Shown here: positions 37,883 to 54,339 of the stretch, piece after piece
How positions within the stretch are numbered: position 1 is the stretch's first letter
How the letters are laid out: every line of letters begins with the position of its first letter
DNA from: Stratiolaelaps scimitus
Taxonomy: Eukaryota > Arthropoda > Arachnida > Mesostigmata > Laelapidae
Direction of reading: 5' to 3'
Length of the DNA stretch: 64,000 bases
NCBI GenBank assembly: GCA_019614645.1
Contig: JABWDB010000015.1
Coordinates: forward strand, 1,364,001 to 1,428,000
Position numbers and translations under genes: made by a program
Notes under the pieces: model-generated
Told to the model about the DNA's origin: nothing
The model's input: only the letters and a program-made list of their open reading frames with translations
Databases searched by the model: none

Positions 37883-39394
37883 ATGGAGGACGAACTACGC
37901 GAGAACGTCAAAAACTTCCTGCTTAACCATGACATGTGCCCGATGTGTATACTTCGAGTGCTCGGGGAGCGACAGCCGAGCGCCTACAGCAGACAGTTCG
38001 AAGAGTGGCGAAGTCCTGGTGAACCACAGTGCAAACGGGTCCAACGAGGCATCTGCCCGGCGTGTTTGGGTATTCTTGAGCCAGTCTACTTGTTCGAAGT
38101 GTTTGAAGCCGTGGTTGAGGCAGTTGCCGTATCGGAGTGCCGTTTCAGTGACTTCCTTCTGACAATCGCGGTGCCACCGGTGTGCCTACTTCGCCAGAGA
38201 CTGGTGTACCTGACAGTCAAGAGCAAATTTGACATGTACAAAGTGGCGGACGAATGTCTGGCCACGGTGAAGGACTGCGTAAAGATGGTGATAGGGTTTC
38301 TGTTCGAGGACGAGTTCAAAGTCGTGTTCAGCCCAAGTGCGTCGTTCCAAGTCAATATCATTTTGCCCGGTGCGCTAACGCCAACAGAACAGGATGCTGT
38401 GAGTAAGCTGGCGAAACCCGCTGCCAAACAGCCAAAAAAGGCCATGCGGCGTGACGAATTCTCAACGAAGACAATAACCGCCTTCCTGCAAGCAACGAAC
38501 GATGAGAATTTTCGGGCCGAATTCAAGTTTCCACCTCCGGAAGCCATGTGTAAGGCTCCCGAGCCACCGAAAGTCACCTGCGGCCACCTACAGATCTATC
38601 TGGCAGGCCGTTATTGCAAGTACAGCCGCGAGTTGAGCCAAACACCGTGGTTTATTGAAGGTGAACGCAAGATGAAGGACTCTGTCGAGGAGCTAATCAC
38701 CGACGTCGTGAAACGAACCGTTCTATGTGAACGGATGACGTTTTCGTCATCAGGCCGGGAGGATGTTGATGTGCGAATGCTCGGTGAGGGTAGACCGTTC
38801 ATTCTCGAGGTGTGGAGCCCAAAACGGATCGACTGGGCCGCCGACGAAATGGCACAAATTGAAGTACAAATCAATGCCTCGACACATCAGATCGCCGTTA
38901 ACCGTTTCCAGCTGATACGGCGGGATCAGATCAAGGATCTGAAGGATGGCGAAGAGAATAAGTGCAAGTACTACTGTGCGTACTGCGTAACGGAGAAACC
39001 CACAAGTGAGATCGACTTCAGCAGGTTGACCTCGTTGAAGCACCTCGTCCTCAAACAGAATACGCCAATGCGTGTTCTTCATCGACGCACAGCGCTGATT
39101 AGGGAGAGAGTAGTCCACTCGGCCGATGTGGAGATCGTCGATAGTCACCGGTTCAAATTAGTGCTCTGTACTCAGGCGGGGACGTACGTCAAGGAGTTTG
39201 TGCATGGCGACCTCGGCCGAACATTACCAAACGTCTGTACGCTGCTGGATGAAGCGGTGGACATTGTGGATTTGGATGTAACGAAGGTCGACTTAGGCTG
39301 GCCGCCGGAGCGTGGTGCGGACGAGCTCGAGAGGGGACATCCAAACGATGATGAGATTGACGAAAGCGCCAAGGGTGGCATACCGCCGAATTGA
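37883..39394 (+). CDS. PUS10: tRNA pseudouridine synthase Pus10, single exon
   Basis: This 503-residue protein belongs to the Pus10 family, which converts uridine to pseudouridine in the T-arm of tRNAs (positions 54 and 55) in archaea and in a subset of animal tRNAs. In mammals it also has a nuclear role in miRNA processing. The N-terminal accessory domain shows the two zinc-binding CxxC pairs (C19/C22 and C58/C61). The catalytic domain contains YLAGRYCKYSRELSQTPW (about 239-256), the signature SGREDVDVRMLG around residues 290-301 with the likely catalytic aspartate D294, MRVLHRR, and the GTYVKEFVHGDLGRTLPN block near the C-terminus. Human PUS10 is about 529 residues, so this copy is full length. 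An in-frame TGA six bases before the ATG fixes the start. There is no intron, unlike both neighbours. Confidence 0.96.
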   Translation: MEDELRENVKNFLLNHDMCPMCILRVLGERQPSAYSRQFEEWRSPGEPQCKRVQRGICPACLGILEPVYLFEVFEAVVEAVAVSECRFSDFLLTIAVPPVCLLRQRLVYLTVKSKFDMYKVADECLATVKDCVKMVIGFLFEDEFKVVFSPSASFQVNIILPGALTPTEQDAVSKLAKPAAKQPKKAMRRDEFSTKTITAFLQATNDENFRAEFKFPPPEAMCKAPEPPKVTCGHLQIYLAGRYCKYSRELSQTPWFIEGERKMKDSVEELITDVVKRTVLCERMTFSSSGREDVDVRMLGEGRPFILEVWSPKRIDWAADEMAQIEVQINASTHQIAVNRFQLIRRDQIKDLKDGEENKCKYYCAYCVTEKPTSEIDFSRLTSLKHLVLKQNTPMRVLHRRTALIRERVVHSADVEIVDSHRFKLVLCTQAGTYVKEFVHGDLGRTLPNVCTLLDEAVDIVDLDVTKVDLGWPPERGADELERGHPNDDEIDESAKGGIPPN

Positions 39395-39670
39395 TTAGCC
39401 CCCGGTCATTTTTTTGTTATCGTGTACAAATGTGCTAAGAGTTTAAATGACATATAGTACAGTTAAATGGGCTGGGCTGAACGAAATTTCAGCTTAAGTG
39501 AGAAAAACGAGAGGATTGATGTTGAAACGGGGTCGTTTTTGATGAAAAATGTCATAGTAACAGGAATGGGAAAAAGCACCATGCCTGCTTTTGATCGCTG
39601 CTTCTTTGCGCGTTTCGTGGTTGTGTGTATATATATATATATAGATTTTTGGAAGAGAAGTTTATTTATA

Positions 39671-39676
39671 AATAAA
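39671..39676 (+). terminator. PUS10 poly(A) signal
   Basis: AATAAA occurs 277 bases after the PUS10 stop codon and is the best candidate for its 3' end. A (TA)n run lies just upstream, at about 39,629-39,642. Confidence 0.6.
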
Positions 39677-39699
39677 GCCATTTTTGTTAGTGGCCGAAT

Positions 39700-42600
39700 T
39701 TAGTCTGCCATTGAAGAAAGCGGTGTTTTTCAATTCATGTAAAATGTTATGCGACGATTCAACATCGCCTCGACTCGAAGCGAGGTTAACGACATAAGCA
39801 AAACATTAAATAACTCCATATATATATATATATATCTATTATTGAGGTGGTCGCTCATTACCGCGACATATTGTTTTAGAATGTTTATGATCTTCTGGGT
39901 ACAATTCACGTCAGTTCGACCCAAGCGGTGCCCCCTATATGGCATCGGATTATCTGTGTCAAGATGCATGATGCCAGCGGAGTTGAGTGTTGACGTATGT
40001 CTCTATGTCTCACCGGGAGCCTGGTTATCCGCTGTAACGTTAGATTACTACAGCATTCATGCCAAATAAGCCTTGGATCTCGACAATTTGGCTCCACTGA
40101 TCCCCGTCGAGGTTTTGCTGCACACGGACGCGGCAACGGGGAACAGCAGTGTACGACTAATATCGCGCGTCCTCCTGTCTCCATTTCAATACGTTCTTGG
40201 TCTGATTATTAATCCGCCTAACTGAGAGCTTAGATGTCGGTCAACTCTATTTATACGATTTGAGTTATCTACGGGACTGCAATTTCACAATGCTTAAGCT
40301 CTCTCGTAAGAAATGCGTAGTGAACCGCCAGCTCATAGTGATAAGATCAAAGGCGTAATCACAGCTTTATACATAAATGCTATAGTTTAGAAAACGAATG
40401 ATGAGCCATCAGTTTGATGTGTGGCACAAACTGATCAGGTATAATGTTACTCTTGTCGGCGCCTGGCCAAGATCTGGTTATATCGGATTATATTGAAGCG
40501 TTTACTCATAAGGGTTGTGATTTAGTTAGCATGTGCGTCCAATTATTAACCTGTCACTTTACCTGCCACCTATTCATCTAGATCTTGACTAATGATCTAG
40601 ATGTATGACTAATTAATATCGTTTTAGTGTTAAATTTTGGGTGACAATTGTATCCCATGGAGGTGTAAAAATATTCACCAAATATTCACTCAGTTAATTA
40701 CTCCAACAAGAACTCAATCCTCATATACTTGAACGTTTAAAATAGAAACTTCCACCTGCCCAATCCTTAAGCGTGCCTAAAGTAGGAATTGCGTTGCCTC
40801 TTTGGATATCTAAAGAAAATCCTTACACTATAAATTCTGTTGCACGTGGCTCCCCTGTGGCGGATGATAACATTTCTCCTAATATCTGCACAAAGTTTAA
40901 TGGCAACATCCCTGGTCCTCCCAAAGTTTCGGAGGCCACCGGTCTAGAGTAGTTCTCATTCATTAATGAGGCGAATTTTCTGTCATTGGGTTGTTCGTTT
41001 GTATTGGCTGCATGATCGGACTGTCTTGCTTCGCGACTCACATAAGAACGTGCTAAGTGCAATCGCAAACCAGAATTTTACACTCTGGAAAAAAGGAGAT
41101 TAAAGACAAACCATCGCTAGGACGCTTCCCTTCGGAGCGAGAAATACCTATTGGTTCACAAATGCAACGAATACATGTGGAACAAAAAAACTCTGGCCAG
41201 AGTCTCGTCTATCAACGAGTAGTTGAGGCCATGATCCGCACTGTTTATACAAGCTAGTCCACGACGACTACTGAACAGATTCACGAAAAAGCTGGATTTG
41301 TGTTGAATTACCAGATCTTCTAACGGTACCTTGTTAAGTAGGTTATGTTTCGCATTAAGTTCATCTTTCGTTGAAAAAGGTTCTAGCTAGTCGACAAGAA
41401 GAGAAATCGAACACATTGACACGATGACACTGGGTCCAGCCAAAGAAGCTGCTACTACCAAGCCATGGCGGCCTATCCGAACGGGAATGGAGGATTGTTT
41501 TTTTATTATAATAGGATACAGTTGAACGTTTAACAATGAGGACAACTAATTATAAATTTGTCATTGAATATGTAGAACAGTAGATCATGTTCGTCAGGCA
41601 TATCGCCTCCTCTAAGCAAGTGAATGGTTCTTCCAACAGACGCGGAGCTCGCAATTAAAAACAGGCCTCTGTGTGTTCCTAATAAGGGCAACCTTTACCA
41701 GCGTAGCCCAACGTTTTGTGGCTGGATGCGTGTGACGGAAAGCGTCGGAATAAGCAAAATAAGTAATAGATGAAATTATAAAAATGGATGAGGTTATTAT
41801 TTAGTGTCACCCTGTGTCTTTTATGAATTTAGACGTACGTGTCCGATAGGCGACAAAGCATAGATTAATAGCCCGTCACGCTATTACAGATCAAATGTTG
41901 GACGCTGAAAAGTCACAGACCGTTTCTATGTGCATGGATCGTTGATTCTTAACGGAAATTAAGCCCCAATCTGGAAAGCTCTGGATCAGCAGATAATGAA
42001 TATGTATCCAGTCTAATCTAGTTGTCCAAGGGCAGAAGGACATTGGGCATGCTGGGTGGTTCTAAGGATTTAGTATAAAACAGTACGTCAACTAAGTACC
42101 ACGGGCCATTGCCTCTGTCGGGACCATGAGGGTTTTGGCCTGGCCCCAAGTGCGTATATATATATATATATATAAAGTAAAATAGATTATCTAAATTGTC
42201 TATATAAAGAAATAGCCTCGGATGATAAGTACCACGGTAAATCCTTCCCCCCGCGCCCCCTGGGGACAGGACTCTTGGACGGGAAGTCTCACTTCATTGT
42301 CATTTACATGCTCGAATCTCCGAAGTGTATCGTTGCCGACACTGTTTTCGGGCAGCAATCCCGTTTGAGCACTGGTCAATCCAATTTTGATGTGTACGGT
42401 GCTACTGATAAACCCTGATTTCATAAATTTGCAACTACGAGAGTGCTTCGACCAGCACATGACATTAGCGGATATGGTATATATTGGGGATTTACGACTT
42501 CACGCTACCACACTTTATGTCTGTGTGGTTACATACTAAATTGCCACTGGGCGGGTTTGTGTGTGTGTGTGTATAACGTCAATGTGTAAATATTTACATT

Positions 42601-43040
42601 TCTAAGTGAACTTCCTGCTCACCTTCGAACCAAGGAAGTATCGGAAGCAGATTCAAATTCATCCAATCATTCGTCTACGGTTTAAGCCCGAAAATTTGCT
42701 GTTAATTAAACAACAAGCTAAATGGTCCATCATACTCATATGATCACATGGGGGTGTTCACAGGGTCGTATCTGTCATAACAAATAAAATAATTACTAAA
42801 TCAAGTAATTGGTATTTCACCTGTGGTATAATATTATAAAATGATGAACATATAGCAAAAATGAATAATCTCGTATGGATGTTTTTTTTTTGTTTTTCTC
42901 ATGGATTATTTTTTAAATTCGTTCTGTCACAAATTCGTCTTCCGTTACTCGGTAAGTCTCTTACCCAATGGCGTGCACAATCTTAGGAAATAGATAAATC
43001 ACCTTTACCATGTCTTTATGAACTGGCGGTCATTTTGCAC
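39700..43040. other. AT-rich intergenic region
   Basis: I see no gene here. The sequence has (TA)n runs near 39,819-39,836 and 42,155-42,173, a (GT)n run near 42,558-42,572 and small open frames without recognisable domains. The last few hundred bases before 43,345 are GC-richer and should include the YY1 promoter. Confidence 0.6.
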
Positions 43041-43344
43041 GTGTGGGCTTGATTGAATTTTTTTTCCATCTGTACTCGTTTGCGTCACCAGATTCCCACC
43101 ATCGCAAATTTCATCAGTGGCAGTGGCCAGTTGGACGAGGTCATCCGCAATCGCGCACCAAGACAGGGGCAGCCCAGCGCCCTGGTCTCGTCCCCGATAT
43201 CGTGCCAATATCTCCCGTGATTGTCACACGCGGGAGGTTGTCCTTGGCCTCGGATCCAAGGAGGCCCGGCTGCAGCAGATACTCGACGACCCCCCACCCC
43301 GCCCGTTCCACCTTTGAATCCTGTATCTCCTGCCAGCGTCCAGT
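43041..43344 (+). promoter_or_regulatory. GC-rich 5' flank of the YY1 gene
   Basis: The 300 bases before the YY1 start codon are noticeably richer in G, C and CpG than the AT-rich DNA further upstream, as expected for a promoter and 5' untranslated region. I find no TATA box. A TGA in frame 30 bases before the ATG shows that the coding region does not extend further upstream without splicing. Confidence 0.4.
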
Positions 43345-48051
<4,707 letters not shown>

Positions 48052-48546
48052 ACGCTTGATTAGAGCAAGAGACATCGCTCAGCGGAGATGTTCGTCCTTG
48101 TCACACCGAGTCCTGGCGTAGCATCTTCCATCTCAGTCACCAACGAATGCCGACGCGAGACGGCCGGGTGGGTGGCCTTTTTACCAGTAAAACAAAGCGG
48201 GACATTGCTTTTGATATCCAGTCGCGACAGATGAGCAAGGATGCCAGATGACGACCCGCCTGTCATCCTGCAATAAGACCATAGACACGGGGTCCAGTGG
48301 GAAGCGCACACGAAGTGTCAGCTGGCCTAGCTTTGGCTGCGTCGTCGCTAACATCAAACGCGGACAGAGGCTGAGAGAGGGGTTCGATATCGACGCGGAC
48401 CGAAGGGATCGAGTTTGATCTGTCCGGCTGAGCACGTTGCGTACGGGACGTTGAAGCGGCTGAGGACGACCTTCGGTCTAGCTGGGTATCTTCATGGACA
48501 ACGAGGAAGACCTTGATTTATGATTGTACATAACATTTAAACAGAT

Positions 48547-48564
48547 GGGGGGGGGGGGGGGGGG
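48547..48564 (+). repeat. 18-base poly(G) run
   Basis: Eighteen consecutive G bases lie about 500 bases after the YY1 stop codon, in the likely 3' untranslated region. In RNA such a run can form a G-quadruplex. Its exact length may also be affected by sequencing error. Confidence 0.9.
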
Positions 48565-49164
48565 CGTGGGTGGCTAGCTACAGCAAAATGCCTGCATATA
48601 CCTATAGGACATATATGGAATACGAGGAAGTATATATATATATATAAAACAAGAGAAAGAGAGAGAGAGTGAGCGAGTTAATAGGCCGGGAGTATCGGCA
48701 CGCCAAGGTCCTCTCGAGAAGAGAGCACCCACATAGACGAAGAATGATTCTTTTCACACAAAATATGAACAGAGACAAATCACCAACTCGGACAACTTGG
48801 AACTGGAGAACTTAGGGATATTTCCTTCGTACCCTTCCGGGACTCTGCTATGGTTTCTACTTCTATTTATTTCCAATAGAAAGAGGATAAAGAGAGAGAG
48901 AGAGCGAGCAGTACGATGAATAGAGTATTGACAAAAGGAGAATTGAGTTTACCATGAGTGAGATCGATGAGAATAGAGACGAATGCGATAGCCCAATGTA
49001 CATATCACAGTGTAAATATGAATGAATTTACGTAGATAGAATTGTGTGTATCATTGAGGCTCGCGCCTCAATGTGGGTAATTTAAAAGAAATAATACAGA
49101 CTATTATTATTATTATTAATAATGACATTGAGACGTAATGTAAATGAAAAATAGTCATGGTTTC

Positions 49165-49170
49165 AATAAA
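49165..49170 (+). terminator. YY1 poly(A) signal
   Basis: AATAAA in the context TTTCAATAAACTGG, about 1.1 kb after the YY1 stop. A second AATAAA at 49,224-49,229 precedes a run of A bases. Either could be used. Confidence 0.45.
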
Positions 49171-52100
49171 CTGGTACAAATCTCATGAAAATGATGATAC
49201 GGCAAATGATGATAAGCGGATTAAATAAAAAAAAAAAGGCGGCATATATTTATTGAGAGATGCGAGGGGGACGGCGTTAGCTACAGCGGGAGATTTATTA
49301 ACATCGTAATTATAGTCCTCTTGTGCCGTGTCAATGATGCGATGCTAATGAGAGAGCCATGCTCATACGTTGAGCAAAGTCAGCTACGAGGATCTCGGAA
49401 GTAATCATCGATTGTAGGCTGTTGCTCGTCCCGACGGGTCAGATGGTCAAATAGTCGATGGTGAAAAATATCAGCCTGTTGCGTTGCTGTATTATTGTAG
49501 CGTTTGTGTTGTTTTTCTGCCAAGATCGTCGTTCTAATTGACCAAAGCAAAAGAGAGGTGGCGGATGGGGGCGAAAATTGTCCGCTCCCCCCCCGCCCGC
49601 GACAATTTTCTAGCTTGATTCTATTCCCTTTTGTGAATTGTGAATTTTTGGAAAATTATCCGAACCGCTGTCAAAAAGGATTCCCTGGGCGAATATATCG
49701 CGCGCAAAAATTGTGTGCACATCTCGAATAGCGAGTCGAACCGGCGAGCCGCGGCGAGCCATTGATACGTTGGCCCACCAGCAGGCGAAAATGATGATTT
49801 CTGTTAGAAATTAATGTCACATGAATTGGTTTCCACAATTGCAATGGACGGATACAGGATCACCACGATGGATCTCGTGGATGTTTGGCGATTCGAGATT
49901 GTCATGCCTCACGATCACATCGATCCTCCCTGTGGGTTCCGAGGACCGGCGGTCGTGATCTTTAGCTTCTCAAGACAAATGTAGTCAAAGAGCTGCATCT
50001 GCATGCATGCGCTTGTCGTTTCAGTCAATATTGTGGTAATACAGCTGCCCCAATCAACACGATGACGTTGATGTGTCTTCACTTCTATTTTTTATACATT
50101 GCATCTCGTACACGATCCAGAGGAATAGTGGTGATTGCAGTCGGTGAGGTCAAGGCAGGTCACCTGTCAATCGGGCGGATCGTGCGCGGAGATACGTGCT
50201 ATGTGTCCGGGTCAAACATATCAAGACCGATGAATGCCTTCGCTAGCAATGGGCTTACAGCACTCTTACTCTCTTCTTGACGAGAGTGAGGATGATACGA
50301 ATCGGTTTTTGCCTTTTTGTGCATTGTTGTTGTTACTGTTGCTGTTGCAACTGCCTTAATGTTTCGGACGTTAGGAAAATTATCCTTGCTTAATATATTA
50401 ACCAAATGTTTTTAGTGCGACAATCGTAGAGACAACCGTACTGACGAGGGACTTAAATCTGGAGAGAGTAGCTTGGTTGAAGCCATTGATGAATATTGTT
50501 GGCCTTCATCTGGCCCGTAAATATGTTATCAACATATTTTTTTCAGAATTCCAGAAGAAGCCGGTGAAGAGCTTATTGCCCAACCTCAAAGCTTCGTCAA
50601 AAACTGAGGTAATTATCGCCACTCGTTCGCTCGAAAGATGTCCTGAAATGAGGCCACCTCCTCCATGGTCTTCAACGTCAGGTCACCCCTCTTGTATCGA
50701 TTACACCAGTAGTCAACGTTTTTCCTGGATGAAAAATCTCCCTGTCAAACATATTCACCAATCTTCAGTGAATCGTATTTGCCCTTGTTCCTTCAAAAAA
50801 AACAAACAAAAATTTAATAACAGAACGCTGATGTTTAGCACTAAACGATCTTTCATCTTCGAGATTCATGTCCGTCCTAAGAAACAGAACCAGCACCAAG
50901 CTCTATGCAAAAACAAATGACTGAAGTGCAAACAGGTTGGACTTCGCCGTTCTACGACACTTCGTTCGAAGAGGTTTATTATCAAGGTTTTTCGCTATAC
51001 GAATTAGCTCTGAACGACCTGGGACATCTGCAACGAATGTATTATGGAATCGCACATTCGAAATCGGCTTGATTGAAGTTAGCCTCACACTTAAAAAACA
51101 ACAAGTAAGGCCACCCTGTATCGGCGGGTTCGAGATTACAGTTCACAGTACAGTGGAGTGGAAGCCGTCTAGGAGCTATCCGTTTGCAACAAACTGTCCG
51201 TATCAGTATTGATATTACATGACCATTGTGGTAATTCTAGCTATTTTACGGAGTTTTGACAGTTTTCACATCCCATCGACATTCTCGCTAGTTGAAGTAT
51301 GCGGGCGTTATGAGTCCAGATCATAAACTTTTTCTTCCTGGCTAAATGCTCACGATTACGTCATGCAAATGGTATATTTATATATATATATATAAATATA
51401 TATTATCGATAAATGCATCGTATTTACTTATTATGTTAACACAACGTGGTGTCGTTGATTGCCAGCCAGGCGATTTCAGTTCGTGCGACTCGAGATGTCC
51501 GCTAGAGCATTACTTTGAGAATATCTCTCAGTCTACCACTGCCGTGTAACGTTCGTTATGTGTCCCTAGTGCATATTTTGCTTCTCTAGCAATTCGTGAC
51601 GTTGTCGATAGTTACATATGAAAAAAAAAGCTATAATATCGATTATCAGGTTCTCACCCTAGGTAAATTAGTATTGTATACACTCTGAGCATATTCCACA
51701 TCGAAATAAGCGAACAACGTCTCGCTGTACAGTCGAGCGTTGTCTCCAGTATGGCAATTCTGAATATCATCACCAGCACCTAACCTCTGGTGGAAATGCA
51801 CGAAGTACAGGCTCGATCCCTTTCGAAGCTCGAAATAACCTCAATCACAATCAAACAAAGCTACAACCTAATCTTCGTCCCGCTTGGGGTAGAGAACCTG
51901 CGGTATTGGGAAACAACAGAATTTTTCTAGCGTTCAATCCCTATTCCATACGTACATCGGCACCGGTCCATTGTGTGAGCGTGTGCGTGTCTTTGTGCGC
52001 GCGTGAAGGGTGCTGGAAATTTCGAGCAAAACTCTCTTTCGATCTTTTCGTGCCAATTCACTCGGAGATAAGGGCCACTGACTACAAGCCAGCCACCGCA

Positions 52101-53004
52101 GAGGTTTCGCCACTTCGACCGAGGAGGAGAAGTCTCTTTCAGCTCGTAGCTTCCCGCTATTACTAGTACAGCGTGCTCTGCGAGTTGCTTGTTAACAGCT
52201 ATCTGTGTATAAGCCGAAAGGGTCCGAAGGACAGGGAAGTGCACATATCTGCTTGGTTGGGGATAGCCAGCCAGTCGTCAATACTTGGCAGCCAACGGGT
52301 AGCGAGTATTGTCAGAAACGGCCTCAGCAAAGATTGCTGCTCGATGCTGGGGCTTTTGCTGCAGTAGCGATTGCGCGAAGTGCCGCCATCTCCTCGCCAA
52401 GTGTGCCATGTTCGACACAATGGAAGCGTTTCCCCAACTTGTCCGGCCATGGGATCCTATCCTCGCCTCGCCCCTTCGCAGAAACTGATGCTGCTATCGC
52501 TGGTGCCTCCGCTGCTGCTGCTGCGATGCAGTTGTCATGCCTGTGCCCTAATCACTACTTACTTGCGGATCTTCCTCTCAGTGCTAGACAGAAAATACGA
52601 CGAGGACGAGCCCTGCCTCCTCAAGCAGAGGGTGTATCTATGTTGCGAACGCCAGACGTCGAGTGCAGTCAGCGGCAGGAATAAGCGGGCGAGCGGTAGC
52701 AATCAGCACCGTTAACTGTGGAAACATTCAACCCTCTCCTGAAGGTAAAGATGTGCATACTGACACGGTAGGTTCGAACGAGCACACCCAATGGACATGT
52801 ACGGTGTTCGCCGTACGACACCGCACCACGCTGCGTAGTCATTTAGCGGTAGCCGCTCTCTGCTATTGCGAGCGTCGCTAGACAGTGAACTCTACGAGAC
52901 TTTGCTGTGGAGAAAAAAACCGTAATCTCTAGATCGCTTCAGCGTTACGAGTTGCTGTATGCAAAGTAGGACCGGTATTATTGTAGTGGTTAATCCCAAT
53001 ATCG

Positions 53005-53035
53005 AGAGTGGCTGAGAGTCAGCCCGAAAACCTCT
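53005..53035 (+). repeat. dispersed repeat, partial copy (copy 3)
   Basis: The segment GGCTGAGAGTCAGCCCGAAA and its flanks are nearly identical to positions 33,079-33,107 in POLR1A intron 5. Sequence 5' of this block shows weaker similarity to the rest of the repeat. Confidence 0.7.
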
Positions 53036-53400
53036 AATTTCAGTATCAAACTAGATTTCTCTCTCTGGGAAGGGGGGGAGAGGATTAAGTTTAGCAACAG
53101 CTGCAGTTCGATTACATGCGATTGCTCTAAGGCGTTCCACTAAGAATGGCAGCGGCGATCACGACCGATTCGGTATTGACCTTCCTGCTGTCAACCGAGG
53201 GTGTTCGGTCTGCCCGTTTGAGAGACTCGGCCTAGCTGGACATCGTCGGCCGGTAGAGGCGGCCATTGTTTTCGGTTAGAGCGAGCAGGATGTATAAACA
53301 TCAGAGCGTGCAGGTGGCTTCTAAATCGTGTGGGCGGAGGTACAGCTGAGTAGAGAGAGAGAGAGAGGATTGCCGAGAAATAGCCCTTAGCATTAGAGGT

Positions 53401-53463
53401 ATTAAAATACTACTAATACATTTTCCGGGCTGGCCCACAGCCAACATTAAAATACTACTAATA
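53401..53463. repeat. dispersed repeat core flanked by 18-bp direct repeats
   Basis: An 18-base sequence, ATTAAAATACTACTAATA, occurs at 53,401-53,418 and again, identical, at 53,446-53,463. Between the copies lie 27 bases (53,419-53,445) matching the left arm of the hairpin repeat at 32,990-33,015 (TTTTCCGG, CCCACAGCCAACAT). The flanks look like a target-site duplication, although 18 bases is long for a DNA transposon. Confidence 0.75.
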
Positions 53464-54339
53464 TATAAAACAAAAAATTTCCGTTCGCGGAGTCGACAAA
53501 AGTGTAAAGGATTATTCTCCAACTATTCGAAGATCAAAGTCTCAGCGATCACGATCTCCTTCGCTTTCTATGGTCACGTCTCAAAAAATTTATTCAGGTT
53601 CCCAGAAATGAATCGACATTCAGAATTCGAAGAGACGATTAGAGCATACGTGTTGCGAAGCAATACACTTCGAGGCAAGTTGGCGAGATTTTGAAAAAGT
53701 CACCCATAATCTAGTGAAGTAATAATTATCTCTAACCAGCTCATTTGACACAAACATTGTACGGAGCTCGTAACAAATCCGAGGGTGGCCACTGATTTCG
53801 CGTGAGATTCCATCTTGGCCCACTTGTGCTCGCTTGCGTAAATCCCGGCTGAAACACTCACAGGTATAATCATCATAACTAGGCATGATTCTTAGTTATT
53901 GCCCCCAAAATGGCCTTGTCCCCCTCAAAGGTGTTACGAGACCACGCAAAAAAAGGCCTAATAAAAGGCCTAATTATATAATTCATACAGAAATGGACAT
54001 TGTATAGACGCCGACGTTGCACAGACGACAGTGTTCGCGGTATTATCTTGAACTTGGTACGTTGATTTTTCTACGTTGATTTCTTGCAATTGGAACACTA
54101 ACGTTTAGCCTTGTGGCTTGATTGTCTTTGACCTTTATACGAAATTTGTTGTTACGCCAAACATCTGCACGCAGTGTAAACTGGGCCAGTTCATATTATA
54201 TATTTATGTATCAGAAGTCAAATGAGACGAATTTGTTGTCAGCTTTTAATTACCGTAGTCACGCTCTCGGCCATCTCTTCGAGCGTGTATCTTTGCTATC
54301 AGCCGTGGCCTCATTTTCCAAATGAAAACTCCTGAGAAC

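Larger units (their letters stand above)
48052..49190 (+). other. YY1 3' untranslated region (inferred)
   Basis: No coding signal follows the YY1 stop for more than 1 kb, and canonical AATAAA hexamers occur at 49,165-49,170 and 49,224-49,229. The interval contains an 18-base G run, a short (TA)n and several (GA)n tracts. The transcript end is inferred from the hexamers only; shorter 3' ends are possible. Confidence 0.5.
49250..54330. other. intergenic region without supported genes
   Basis: Open frames in this stretch (for example 50,477-50,920 and 52,205-52,684) carry no domain I recognise, have no convincing splice sites and are contradicted by equally long frames on the other strand. It contains a (TA)n tract near 51,376-51,392, two copies of the dispersed repeat near 53.0 and 53.4 kb and a short GGCCTAATA-type duplication near 53,955-53,975. 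Confidence 0.55.

Noticed and set aside
38086..38577. A 163-codon minus-strand frame within PUS10
   Set aside because: It is the shadow of the conserved PUS10 coding sequence on the opposite strand.
52205..52684. A 159-codon plus-strand frame
   Set aside because: It is alanine- and proline-rich, has no recognisable domain or splice context, and competes with overlapping frames of similar length.
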